Origin: Gymnopilus junonius
Taxonomy: Eukaryota; Basidiomycota; Agaricomycetes; Agaricales; Galerinaceae
Assembly: GCA_015501075.1 (NCBI GenBank)
Contig: JADNYJ010000133.1
Coordinates: forward strand, 1-64,000
Direction of reading: 5' to 3'
Length of the DNA: 64,000 bases
A program made the translations under genes and the position numbers. Under the pieces are notes generated by a model. It had not been told where the DNA came from. It saw only the letters and a list, made by a program, of their open reading frames with translations, and searched no databases. This document shows, one piece after another, positions 47,644 to 59,796 of the stretch; within the stretch, counting starts at the first letter, position 1, and each line of letters opens with the position of its first letter.

Positions 47644-50600
47644 CTAGGAGGCAGCTGAATCAATGGGGTCAACGGGCTTGGAAGGTTCTGTTGGCCGAGT
47701 AGGACCGAGGATATCACCGTATTTGTCGTAGAGTTCTTTCCTTTTCTCGTTCGTGAGTTCAAAGGATGGTTTGAAGTATTCAAGGCAATCCAACAATGGC
47801 TCAAAGTCCGGAGAAGCTATGTCTCCCAGGTTTGAATCCAGCAAGCTATAGAATTTTTTCCAGAGAGCATTTGAACGGTCGATAGGAAGCTCTTCTTTAA
47901 CCTTTTCGACCGTTTCAACCTGTCTAGTCCTTTTAGGCTTAACCCGTCCAGTTTTGACATCAACATGTCCAGCTTGAGAAACCGCACGTTCAGCGATACG
48001 TTCAGAATTAAGAAAGCTCGCGATCGCGTTGAAGCGATCCCGTACAACACCACAGAGAGCATCCGCAAGCCACCAACAATCCTTGAAGTCAGCTCCAACC
48101 ATGCTTTTAGCATTGAGGAGTTCATTAGAGCAGAATGCCCACTTCTTCTCGAAGCAGACATTATAGTCCGACGTCCTCCACGCGTCGATAAGAGAGTTTC
48201 GTCCACGCTTCGAGTTCTGGTAGAGAAGGAATACATACGGTAAGATCCAGACAAAGGATTCCAGCTCATGGTGATAATAGCGTTCCCCGCCCTCATTCCA
48301 GTATGCCTTTTGGAGAAGGTGAAGTGCCATGAACGGAATGGTACCTGTCCGGTCCGTTCCAAAGACGCGAGGTTCCCATTGAAGTAGAGATAGGTCAAAA
48401 TCTGTCAAAACTCCGCATCCAGTCTCTTCATCGTACATTAGGTTGTTCAGACTAGGATCGCCGTGTTCAATGAAATTTTTCCAGAGGAACGAATGGCCTA
48501 AACAGAAATAATGCATCATTACTAGAATGTGCTTTTCTGAAGAATTCAACTTACAGACGACGCCCTCGAGCCAGGCTTTGACGAACTCCCAACCCTTGAG
48601 TGTCGTAATCTTCTTCAATCTCTTCATACCAATGATCCTCATCGTCCGGTGGCCTTTCCACCGGCGCCTAACCATACTCCTGACGCGCTGCGTCGAGGTC
48701 CCTTCTACATCGCCATAGAAATAGAACTTAGGTAGATAGTTGAACATGCTCGGGATCTCTAGTTCGCCCCTGACTTCATCCTGCTCTGCCTGCAGTCGGT
48801 CTTCCTCGGCCACTCTGTATATCACCTCCATTGTCAGCCCTTCGTGGCGTCGTTGGACCTCTGGATGGTAGACTTTGCACACCATTTGAGTCTCGTTCTC
48901 GTCATTTTCACTGTAACCTGTCGCTGATACGACAGCGGTAGCTCTTCCCCCAAGACAATGGGGCTGATATGACAAGAACTCGTCTGTGTTGAGAACGACA
49001 CGAGAAAATTTGCCAACGTCGTCTTCGCCCAATTTTTGCCAGGTCTTCGCAAAGTCATAAGATTGCACAAGCACCTTGTTTAAAGTGAAGCTGAGCGGAG
49101 AGGGAGGGTAATCATCCGCGTCTTTGTAGGGGACCTTTTTCCCATTTTTCGATTCCTGGTGGTGCTGTTCTACTGCTGCGGGATTGAGATCCGGTATGAT
49201 GCCCCAATCTTTTATTGAGAAGCGCTGGAACGCAAGTAAAAGGACGAGGAAACGAGGAAAGTCATAGAAGAGGCTGATGCCGCCTGATTGTACGATGCCC
49301 TGTCGGTCGTAATAACAAACCCACAAGTAGCAATCTACCAGGATAGACGGAAAACAGAATGAGAAAATAAGAATCGTAACGGATAACAAAACATACCAGT
49401 GAACAATATATTGATAACGTGACGGACACCCATGCCATAAGACAACATCTCCAAAGCATACGAGGCGCATTGCACGCGCCCCGCAACCGCCTCCTCGGTT
49501 GTCTTTTCAACTGGACCTGGGGATGCATTTGCTTGCGAACCTGAGGCTGCGGGTGTTACAACAGGTGTACCTGAGTTTAGTTTCTTGGAAGGACGTTGGC
49601 CATCACCACCACCAATATCTGCGACGTCGCTACCTCGTTTCAAGGTGCTCCCTGGTTGGCTGCCCGTTCCCAACCCCCGCCCTTTCGCCTCAGGATCCAT
49701 ACCTTCCAGCCTATCAGCGCCCAATTCCTCTGCAGATTTCGCCGTGTATTCGAACTTTTCGTTGAGTATACGGTTGAGTCCTTGAGGATCATCTTTCTTA
49801 TCGACCTTAAATTCGTGGCATGAAAGGACCGAGCACCATCGCAGCCGCGAAGCCTTTGGTACTTCGCTTCGGAAGTCGACATTTTCACATCTGTGGATTG
49901 TGGAGAGAGCAGCTTTGGATGATATGCAGACATCCGGGCAACGTTCAACTCTTTTAACTTCGACTCCTTGGTAGAAGGAAAAGATATGGCGAGGGTCATT
50001 GACTTGAAAGCGAATGTCCAGCTTGTCTGCGGGCCGCACTCCAAGCTTTTTGTTATCGACCCTCTGTAGATGGCCAAGGGCCTTATTGCATAAGGCGACA
50101 TACGGAGGATAACGTTTTCTTTCGTGCTCTCTCCGTAGCAGTTGATCCTTACTATCTCACCACGTCAGGACGGACACAAGATATCAAGGAAGAAACTCAC
50201 AATTTAATCAATGGTTTCCTCACATCCAGGTCATTTGCAATAGTAACAGCATTGTCAAGGGCACGTTCGAGAAGCTTTTGTAGGATTTCCTCTCTCTCAG
50301 CTACCAACTTCTGTTCGTCCGGCAGGCCAATGTCGTCAGTCGATTCTTCTCGCCGTGCAGTCTCATTGGGCTGAGTGGAGGTGCCAGCCGTGTTGCTTTG
50401 CTTAGGCTTGGTGGTGGTATAGTAGCGATCCGACTGCATTTTCTCGATCCGGGCCTGCAGGTCGTCCAACTCCTTCTTCTCCTCAGTATCCGGGTCCATA
50501 ACCAGGGACAAAAAGTATTTGAGAAGCCTATCAAAGTCACATTTCACAGAATTCTGGAGGTCCAGCTCGAGATCTTGCTTGAGTTCCTCCTGCCTTTCGA

Positions 50601-50750
50601 CCATAACGCACAAGCGCGTCAGTTCAAGTCACGGTGATTGAAAGAAAGAGTCACGCACTTGAGTTTATCGTTGCCGGCCTGACTAAGCGAAGCTGTGCCC
50701 CGCGGCCTCTGCGGTGTTGACAGTTGCGGGTTCTGCTCAGCATTCGACAT
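47644..50750 (-). CDS. FunK1-type protein kinase (copy C), intact
   Basis: Exons: 50750-50659, 50593-50201, 50151-49397, 49334-48555 and 48497-47644 (TAG); 957 aa, all phases consistent, introns 49-65 nt. An extra first exon (MSNAEQNPQLSTPQRPRG) joins the helical N-terminus (QEELKQDLELDLQNSVKC). A low-complexity Gly/Lys/Ser linker precedes the kinase domain: CKVYHPEVQRRHEG, WKGHRTMRIIGMKRL, HGDPSLNNLM, LTDFDLSLLQ, GTIPFMALHLL. From about the fourth exon to beyond the stop it is nearly identical to copy A, including the 57-nt intron, while exons 1-3 are much more diverged. This suggests gene conversion or a chimeric duplication. Confidence 0.88.
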
Positions 50751-52139
50751 TTGGGTGCTTGGGATATTCTGAAGAAAGCGACAGTCAAGACCAGCCTTTT
50801 AAGTCGTTCAACAGTGCGGGCCCTTTATTATTCCCGAATCGCGACCAGCAATCTCCGGACCGTGTCTCTGCACGTGCTGTCCGGAGAATCTGCTATAATT
50901 GGATTATGGATAGAATAGCCATGTTTATCGCCCAGATCGTCAGGATCAGATACCCGACCATATTACCAAGTCATGGAATTTTTTCGCTAACGAACACGCG
51001 AACAAGGATACCCATGAGTGGAACACGTTGTGACGCAACATTGATGTAATATCCCCTATCAGCAACAAGCTTTCCGAATTCCACTTTACTAAAGCACGCA
51101 GGCAGTCAAATAAATGTGTACATAAGGCCGCCATAGAGAAAGTGGTAGGCGAAGGCCATTGATAATGCAAATGATCCTGGGTAGAGACCCGAAAATCGGG
51201 AATAGCCTTGTATTTGCTTGCCCCTTAATTGCCTCTCAAGCATTGGAATTGCCAATTTCATTATTTAGATCGTCATCATCAGATATCCGACAAACCAAAG
51301 TTACGGAGGCGAAGAAAGACAGTCCTCTGACAAGCGCGCGAAAAAGAACACTCGAATCTCTGGCATTTCCATTTCTTTTTGCGAAATGAATCGATGGAGA
51401 TCGATAGGCGACCTGATCGATTCAATGAATAACAAGGTCACATTGACGATCATCCCTTGGCGTGTCATTTTGTGCTCCTTATTGGTCATTCAATGGCATA
51501 CATAGTACAATGCCGACTTCACATACTAGCCCGACTCTGAGTAACACCTGGACCAACATTAATGTTCCAAACGCAATTCTGGAAAAAATATGCGCCATAT
51601 GATATGCGACTGTGCGAAAGGAAACGGAACAGTTCCATAGTATGATTTCACGGTGGAAACATCCCTCAGAAGCAAGAGCACAACAGGCATTAAGTACACT
51701 ACGGACCGGGTTGTAGAAACGGTAGTATTTCCTAGAGAATGGAGAAAGTTCAAAGAACTGGAAAACGCTCTAGAACACAGGTCCCTATAGCTCAGTGTGG
51801 GTCCAGCTAAATTTATCACGACGTTCCTGCCATACGTCGACGGGGAGCAGCACGAAGCCTGTCTTGTAATTTTGAAATTGCATCCGCTCTAGCGAAGGCG
51901 CACGGTCGGCTGATGTTACTGATGCTTTTCCAAAAAGATCGACAGGAGCATAAGAATCTTGTGTGTTGCCTATCAAGCCTGTATTCCTACGTGGACACCC
52001 ACGCGAGTAGTGCTCTTAATCAATCTAGAGTTTGTTGGCTAGCGTTTACCAAGGTTATACTGTGATATCTATTTAGCCCGTCCATGAACCCAAAGAAATA
52101 TTGTTCAAATCCCTGTCATTACGACAGTGTCATAAGAGA
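50751..52139. other. Intergenic
   Basis: No gene recognised between kinase copies. Confidence 0.4.
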
Positions 52140-53230
52140 AGGGCCTCTAGAGATCTACAATAAAGCGTTTTGTTTCAGGATCATACACAAGGTTGCTAAG
52201 GCGAGAATTGCCAGGCTCGACGAGTAAACAGAGCAACAGAAACATGGTACATGTATGGCAATAATTCTGCACGTCCAAAAAGACAGTATGTTGAGTTACT
52301 ATAGAAAGCATCTCGTACATGAGCAAGCCCATGAAGGATGCATTCCGAAGAAGGCTTGTGATAGATGATGATAGGAAATAAAAAAGGTCGTGGCCAATTG
52401 GCGCGGCCAGTCATGTCTGGTTGGAATGGGTATCAAACCAGAATGGCCATCGAAACAGAGCCCTGGGTTTACAGAAACGACACAGGATCAAGAATGTATT
52501 TGTACTCGCCTCGGAGTTCCTGTCCTTTCGCAGCCGACAGCACGAAGTCTAGTTTATGAACTTCCAGGTGGGCCAATAATAAGGCCATGCGGAATAGCTG
52601 TAAACATCGTAAGAGGAGACTCAGCAAGAGGCACACTCTGAAGTCAGGCTGAACCTCAGATTTGACTTCCACAAGACGCTCAGGATAGAAATCCCCCTTC
52701 TCTTTACGACAGGTATACAGGCGGACGTCATCCAGGGATCGACATGGTGGCTAGATGGTCGCTTACCATCATTAAGGAGAAGGAAAACATAAGGAAGCAC
52801 TGGCAGATCAACGACGTCCCAGAGTTCATGACAGTAATGACGCTTGGAATTTCCATTCCAGTATTTGTCGGTCAGGAGATCAAGCTCAAGTGCCATGGAT
52901 GGAATCGTACCCGACAGAATCTTTTGAAGGTCCCTAGGGTGGAAGGAGTCGCACTGGAGTTCAAATTGAGCTTCTCCCAATAACAAATATCGTGCTGAAA
53001 TCGAATAAGTATTTAACGCGTCTGGGCACCGAATTGAAAATTTTACAACAGGGTTTCCAGGTCGATCGAGAACGTCGTTGAATTACCAAACGTATGAAAT
53101 TCCAAAAAACCGTCTTCGCATCCTGAAAAGCAGTGGTACTGTCGAGACATAAGGAAGAAAAATGCGTCATGGTAGGGAAGAACTCACAATATAGTCAAGA
53201 ATTTATTCACGTCGGCATTATCTGCAAATC
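52140..53230 (-). pseudogene. FunK1 kinase pseudogene (copy D), truncated and rearranged
   Basis: Minus-strand order: an N-terminal piece (53230-52990, STATAFQDAKTVFW in outline); then, after a large deletion, the post-catalytic region (IPSMALELDLLTDKYWNG, then FLLLNDGKRPSS); then the C-terminal tail (LEVHKLDFVLSAAKGQELRG). Beyond that lies a separate kinase-like bit (RLSNLVYDPETKRF, 52147-52332). The C-terminal tail and the 3' flank resemble those of copy G rather than A or C. Confidence 0.7.
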
Positions 53231-53461
53231 TGAACAGTGAGTCACTATGTTAGTAAATTGGGGTCCACTGGACAGTCCAATGACATTGGCAAGGAGTCAA
53301 CTTCAAGAATCAAGGCAGGTTGAAGGGCTAAGTTGAAGGCAGGGCCAATTCGACTACACACATACACGTGACTACCTGAAATTTCAGTAGGCATAGCTTT
53401 ACTACTACTAGCTTTTCACCGTATTCTCCACCCGCTTTCCCTCTATAACCCTCCAAGAAAA

Positions 53462-54518
53462 ATGTCTGCGAGGTCGGAATCCCCAGGCTCGTCCTCAAGG
53501 TCTTCAGCGACTCCCCCGCCTCAACTCATCGAGAAGAAAAAGAAGAAAAAGTCCGAAAGCAAAGACAAGTCAAAAAAGGCGACGGCACCATCTGGTTCGG
53601 GCAAAAACGAAGGTGTAGACCCGAACTGGGACTATGCCCCGCCTCCAGGAGCGACCTTAATTGAAGAAGACAAGGAATTGGATGCGGGTGATTTTGATTG
53701 GGATAGAATCAATGACAACGAAGACCTGGAGCTTTGGTTAATCCGAATACCTGATAGTGTAGGTCCCTGCTTTTAAAAATTTCAAGGCTCTTGCTAATAG
53801 AATTCATTACGAACATGCAGGTCAAACCCAAATACTTAGACAATCTGAACGTTGACATCCTTCATCCTCTAAAAGCGGCCGCATTGGTGAATTGTCGCGC
53901 AAACACGCGACGTTCGACATTTGGTCTGTAGGACAAGATGATGATTCGCCAGTAGGGGGCGAAGAAATCAAAGGCATCTCATGCCTCCTACCTTGTAAAA
54001 GCAAGAAGGGAAGATTATACCCAGGTAAGTTACCACACACTTCTCCTGACAATGTGATCGACTTTTTAATTGACTTCATCCGTTCTTTTTTTCCTATTAG
54101 CACCCAAACCCATAGCTCGCCATATAGTTCTCTCTGCTCAAGAGGTTAAACCCACTCTCGACCCTAACGCGGACTCACCAACTGTGTACAAAAACCCACC
54201 TCGGTACTCTTATCCCAAAGAAGTCCTCAAACATAAATTCCTACCATACGGTGCACGCCCCCAAAGTAACCCCGAGGAAGAAGAGCAGGACACGTCGAGA
54301 ATGGACGTCGACGAGATGCCAACATCTGGTCAGCCGCGGTCATCCCCAAGAAGCAACACAGCAAGAAAGTCGACGAAGATATGGCTGGTGCTAGTGCTGG
54401 TGAAGCTAAGCCCCAGGTTACGGAGAAGAAGTCGAAGGCAAAGAAACGGAAAGGGGAATTAGCAGAAACTGCGGACACCCCCGCTACTAAAAAGCCGAAG
54501 AAATCTAAAGCTGTCTGA
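53462..54518 (+). CDS. RNA polymerase I subunit RPA34-like protein
   Basis: Three exons: 53462-53758, 53821-54024 and 54101-54518, with introns of 62 and 76 nt. The N-terminus is Ser/Lys-rich (EKKKKKKSESKDKSKK), then WDRINDNEDLELWLIRIPDS, VKPKYLDNLNVD, ATFDIWSVGQDDDSPVGGEE, CLLPCKSKKGRLYP and a lysine-rich C-terminal tail. This is the pattern I associate with the fungal RPA34 subunit of Pol I, which pairs with RPA49 for rRNA transcription. Two single-base losses (about 53857-53862 and in the C run 54344-54347) break the frame; adding one base at each makes frame and splice phases agree (306 aa). In a housekeeping gene these are probably sequence errors. The family name is a good but unproven match. 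Confidence 0.65.
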
Positions 54519-55233
54519 TACGTACATCTTGCATTTGTTGTTTTCATGGAGATCATTTGCCCATACCATATCGATAATTCCGCGATTGATATGACCTTAT
54601 CTTCTCCTCACATCAACCAGGAAGTTAACCCTCACTCATCGATCATCAAAATGAGACGAGATAGAAGAGTATTGATAATAAAAACAAACCAACAACGAGA
54701 AGAGGAAATAGAGTATATACAAAAAGCGGATGGAAGGATGTAAAAGCATCGGCAGTGATTGATGATTCCTTGCAGTATTTACTTCAAGGTGAGTTTGGCA
54801 CAGTGGGGACGAAAAGCGGATAGTGATCATGAGGGAACACTATCAGAATGTTGATAAGGATGGCATTGATGTTAACGGTGATAGGGAACAGAAGTGCAGG
54901 CGGTGATGGCAGCGATAACCCCGAGCGGAACCGTATATTGGCAAACTTGTACACAGCGGAAGAGAAAAAGTGAGGATGCTTGTAGGAAAGAAGAAGTTCA
55001 TGGATAGTAGGAGGGCGAGGGGGTACCAGGTCGATACGGGGACGCAAGGGATATTGGAGGCAAGGGCAAGGATAATAAGAAATAATAAAATAACTAAGCA
55101 AGAGAATCGAGGAAAAGTCATCAAAGTACAATAAACAAAACAGAAAAAAATGACCTGAATTAATCCAAGCAAAAGCACATTATCGTCAGGCTTCAAGCCT
55201 CCAAGCTCCAAGGGCGACCCGTAATCGAGCTGA
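54519..55233. other. Convergent intergenic region
   Basis: 3' flanks of the RPA34-like gene and ADA3; no gene seen. Confidence 0.5.
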
Positions 55234-57827
55234 TCACCCGATATCCATGGCGTCGCTCCGCGCCCTTTCCTTGCCTTTCAGATTTCCATTACTGGCGACC
55301 AAGTTCGTATTGCGGTAATACCCCCCACCAGGTCCCCTTGAGCCAAATCCATTATTGTGCACCCCATTAGTCGTCACAGTTGACGACGACGCCGAACTTA
55401 TAGTCGAAGAAGACGAGACAATACTGGCAGCGGTACCATTCACGTTCCCGTTTAGTTGGCGGCGTGTATCTGGCACCCTCTTCGACGCAAGGAGCGCATC
55501 AACCTCCTCCTCGACGCCCTTAAACACGCTTTCCTTCGATAACCCATATATCCGCCCCGGATTCTCTGCCTCCTTCTGGTCAAATATCGAACCGACCTGA
55601 TCAACCCACTCTCTTCGCGTTTCCACAAGCTGCCTTAGCTGTTCATGGACGGTCAGCCTATCATCCTCATCTGGGGTCAATCCCAGCGCAGCAGGGCAAG
55701 GCGCCAGAGCAGGAGCAGGAGTATCCTCCGGGCCTACGCTACCACCTGCAGCTGCAGCCGCCGCGGCAGCAGCAGCGTCACGGTTAGCAGCAGCTTGGGC
55801 GGCGGCGGCAGCTGCTGCTCCTTGGAGGGGTTTCTTCTTCTTCTTACTGAGCTTGGGCGTATCTTTCTTCTGAAGTTTGGCGTAGAGATTGGTGATGTTT
55901 TTGTCAATGGAGTCGCGCGCTTCGAGATACTCTTGGTATCCTAGCCTGTCGCGCGCGATGGCGGTTAGTCGGGATTTCCGGGCTTTATTGGTGGCTACTA
56001 CTCGGCGGAGTTCTCTTTGAGCTTGGCGGAGGGCGGCGGCAATTGGGTCATCAACTTTTTCTGTAAAATCGGGCTGTTCATTTGGGGAAAAATCAGCAAG
56101 GCATGAATTTCAAAGATGGAAGTTGGAAATAAAGACATAAAGGGAGCAGTAAGACTTACCACAAAATCAAGCAAGCCGTGATACCTCATCGTATCCCTTA
56201 TTCTCGCCTCAAGATCAGTGACATTCAACCGCTCTCTCCTAGCAGCGGCAGCACCACTACCGCCAGGTCTACCCTCCATCGCATCCTCCGCAGCCTTCAC
56301 ACCTTTCCACACGCTCAAATCTGGGATAGGCAACAGCGCACTAATCACCCTATCCGTCAGTGGCCCATGTCCTTTCTCCTCCACTATCAAGTCTGGATCT
56401 GAAAGAGTGGACGGATCCCATTTAGGCGTTGGGGCATTGTAATAGCTTGGAGGAGCGATCTGCGGCTCCAAGAGAATATTTGAAGCGGGTAGGACACCCT
56501 GATCTTGGTCTTCCCATACTTCGAGGTAATGCCGCCCAAGTTTGGGCATCACATACGGCTCGACCTCATCGCCTGTGTACTCTAGAAAGCCGACATCTTC
56601 CTCTTTGATGTTTCGTGTATACGGTTCTATACTCGTATAAAAAGTCCCGATTGTGAGCTGTTGAGCAGGTTGTTTGGTTTTGGTAAAGTCTTCTGTGACT
56701 TCTGTGGGTTTGCTGGGCCCGGGTATAGGTGGTGGGGGTATTGGGGGTCGTTCTGGTAAGAGTTGTTGGGTTGGGGGAACGGAGAAGTCAGGTCCAGAGA
56801 TTGTCTTTGAATTTTTATCACGCGTTAGCACCTATGCCACTAAGTAAGAAAAAGAGGATATGGACCTTGTTATTTGGAAGACTGGATGATATAAGGGGCT
56901 TGGGGGCCTTGGAAGCGATAGGATGGGATGGAGGAACTGGTGGAGATATTTTTCGTGGTCTTTGTAAGTCTTTGTAACAAAAAGTTAAGTGGGCCAATGT
57001 AATAAAAGGCAAGTAGAGATTTTTTACCTGGTTCAACATCACTGTCTCCGCCTTCTCGTTTCCGTTTCTTTTTCTTCTTCTTGAGCTCATCTGCAGCTCT
57101 GATGACCAAGTATTAGACAGGAAATGATTTTCGACCAAGTCAATACTTACGAGCGCCGTGGATCCAAAGAAGACCGTGATGATGAGGGAATAGCACTGGC
57201 TGCTTGAGAGTGATTGCGAGACTTTAAAGAGCCTCCAGAGTAGGCAGCTGAGCCTTTGATTTCATCGACATCTAGCATAGGAGTAGCAGCTGTAGAATCC
57301 CGACAAGAATGGAAACAAGAGTCCGTCCGACGGTGTGAGGTCATTTGCCACCGAAGGCAAAGGATGATAAAGAAGGATCATGATGAAGGTCAAAACGACA
57401 CCCGAAGAGATAATTTCAAGAGTTGAACAACGTCCGATGGTAGATCGAGCGGAACATGGACGCGTTATAGCAATTGAGACCAGGTAAAAATAGAAGGTAT
57501 GTAACGGATATAGCAGAGTTTTAATGAGGTCAGAATCCAATGTAACAGAAAAAATAAAATATACTAACAGTCGCGTTCCCGTTTAACCTTTTCAATGGCC
57601 TTGTATTTCCCCTTCTCTCGTTCAGTCATGCGGCGCATGGATTCTTCGATGGTTCTGAGATCTTCTCCGGCTTTTCGGGCTCTGTCAAGGGCCCTTTGCT
57701 TCGCATGAACGAGCTCTGCTTGGAGGCGCTCCAGCTCGTCTACTGCAGGCACGTCATTGATCCCATTCTTCAGCAAAACCGTGCTAACTGGGACCGGAGG
57801 GTGGAAGGAGGAGAGCCTGGAAGCCAT
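55234..57827 (-). CDS. ADA3: Transcriptional adapter Ada3/Ngg1 (SAGA/ADA subunit)
   Basis: Six exons on the minus strand: 57827-57569, 57289-57151, 57098-57028, 56969-56866, 56804-56160 and 56073-55234; 685 aa with every junction in phase. Intron 1 is long (279 nt). The N-terminus has a coiled coil (ELERLQAELVHAKQRALDRA), then basic and proline-rich linkers. The central part holds TFYTSIEPYTRNIKEEDVGF and YVMPKLGRHYLEVWEDQD, hallmarks of Ngg1/Ada3. The C-terminal Ada3 domain is a long charged helix (DPIAAALRQAQRELRRVVAT; RDRLGYQEYLEARDSIDKN), interrupted by polyalanine tracts, then LTVHEQLRQLVETRREWVDQ. Ada3 links Gcn5 and Ada2 in the histone acetyltransferase module. The gene looks intact and sits among kinase copies. 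Confidence 0.88.
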
Positions 57828-58249
57828 GATGCTGTACCGCGGCGCAGGACCTCGCGTCAAGAGCAAACAACGGTCCTGACTCTGTAATGGGCAGAACAAA
57901 ATATATGAGCCCCGAGACAGCCAAGTCAGATGGCCGTTTGCGAGTTCTTGAAGACCTATATATTAGGAGCGTAATTGAAGTGGTCAAGGTGCGAACAAGC
58001 ATTGTCAGATCACGCGCGAGATATCTCATAACGCGTCACATGATACCGTGTCACGGATCGAAACTCACTGGCGCTTGTGCAAGGCTCAAACCCAATTTGA
58101 ATTCCAATGGAACGCTTCTCAGCCGGTGACACTTTCGTACCACTCATTGGAACTGAAATAGCAAGGCCCGGTGTCTCGCAAGAATAATCTAGGCAAGTAC
58201 TGGTTTCAATTGTCCAAACTACTACTGTGATTGACAGAGCACGCCCCAT
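57828..58249. other. Divergent intergenic region
   Basis: Holds the ADA3 promoter on one side and the start of a kinase pseudogene on the other; no element recognised. Confidence 0.4.
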
Positions 58250-59450
58250 ATGCAAAGCGATGTCAGGAGAGGCATCGGCCAAAGTTTACAAAATACTATG
58301 GAGTGTCATTTTGACGAGCTTCTCAAGTACTTCTTGTATCTGGTTCTGAAGGACGCCGAGGAGAAGACAGCCTTGGACAAAGTACAGGGCAGGATCGAAG
58401 TTTACAGTGGAAGCGCTACTATGTGTCCGAAAATAAGGAACATGGGGACAAAATATCCGATACGCGGCAGGAACCGTTTGAAGAGAGCCAATCTTATATC
58501 GGGTCCAAACGAAGTTATGGTATTGCAGGCATAAGGGTTGGCCAGGAGAAATCTTCATCCAAAAGGGCACGTACGCCTGATGCTACAGCATCTAGAGGCG
58601 AAAATAATTTGTTCCTTCTTGGGATATCACTGTTGAAAAGCACATTGCGAGATTCGAATGCGTGTCATATGCTTTTAAAATGTTTTCAGATAGTACAGGT
58701 GTCCAACACACCATCAATTTATTTTTTACTGGTACGTTCTTCATAGGATAATAATTTCCTTGCTCTAAAAATTCTTCAATGCTGGCAGATAGTATCTTAT
58801 TCATTTACTACTATGATCGCCAAGCTACAATTCAATCAAGAGAAACCGACATTTTCCACGAATCCCTCCGTTTTGTCATCCTTCTCCTTGCGTTCCAACG
58901 CCTCTCAATTGAAAATTGGGGCATCATACTTGCCCTCAATCCTGAGGCTATAGATGAACTTTACGGGCTTGTTTATAAGCCAGAGAAAATGGTAGTGCTG
59001 GGGACTCACTAACTAACCATTTCTCTAAGCTACGCAGTCATATAGAAGAAATTTGTGGAGCCCTGCGATCCTGGCCTTAACAATCTCATGTACGACGAAG
59101 AAAGCAAATGTGGCGTCTTGACAGACTTCGACCTTACCTTACTTCAATTCGAACCTCATGTCATAGGAACAGACAGGACAGGCGTGATGCCGTTCATGGC
59201 CCTTGAACTCTTGACTCGGGAATATTGGAACGAACAAGCTGAATGTTACTACCATCATGAACTGGAGTCGTTTATTTGGATGCTTCCTTATGTTTTCCTC
59301 TTTATAAGGATGGCGAGCAGCAAGCCAACTCCCTTGTTGATTCCTGAAGGACACCATCTTATTATAATCAAATGGTCGCTACCGCAGAACTTCAGGATAT
59401 ATTCTCGATCCCGCGCAATTACCAGGCTAGCAGCTTCGAAACCTCTCTAA
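58250..59450 (+). pseudogene. FunK1 kinase pseudogene (copy F) lacking the ATP-binding lobe
   Basis: It starts MQSDVRRGIGQSLQNTMECH, with the usual helical region (FDELLKYFLYLVLKDAEEK). After frame changes it reaches DSILFIYYYDRQ and LLLAFQRLSIENWG. It then jumps from about 58990 straight to the catalytic region (59060: GLNNLMYDEESKCGVLTDFD, GVMPFMALELL). The intervening lysine-bearing segment (CKVYHPE region) is missing, and HGD reads PCD. The tail is lost after about 59320. Confidence 0.88.
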
Positions 59451-59796
59451 TTCGACGTGTATCCCGTCCCTGGTCATCCCCCCACGCACCCATTTCCTTT
59501 GGTAGTCGGAACCCCGTCCATTCGCTTGCATATAAAGTCGCAATCTTTCCTATTGCGTATCATGTTCGAAGTTGTAGTTTACTGTACTGGAGTAGCACGC
59601 TTACGTACTTCAATAGTCAAGACAAGTTGAGCAATCACAGATTCAAACTTAGACGCAACTTTTTACCTACCGCCTACAAAGGTTGCCCTCCAGAAAGCAG
59701 GGTTAGGGCCAAATGCTCAGTTTAGCCGCTAGCGTCGGCTAGCTGCAAGTACGCGCCTTTTTTTTCTACCACCTTCATTGACAAAACATACCTCAC

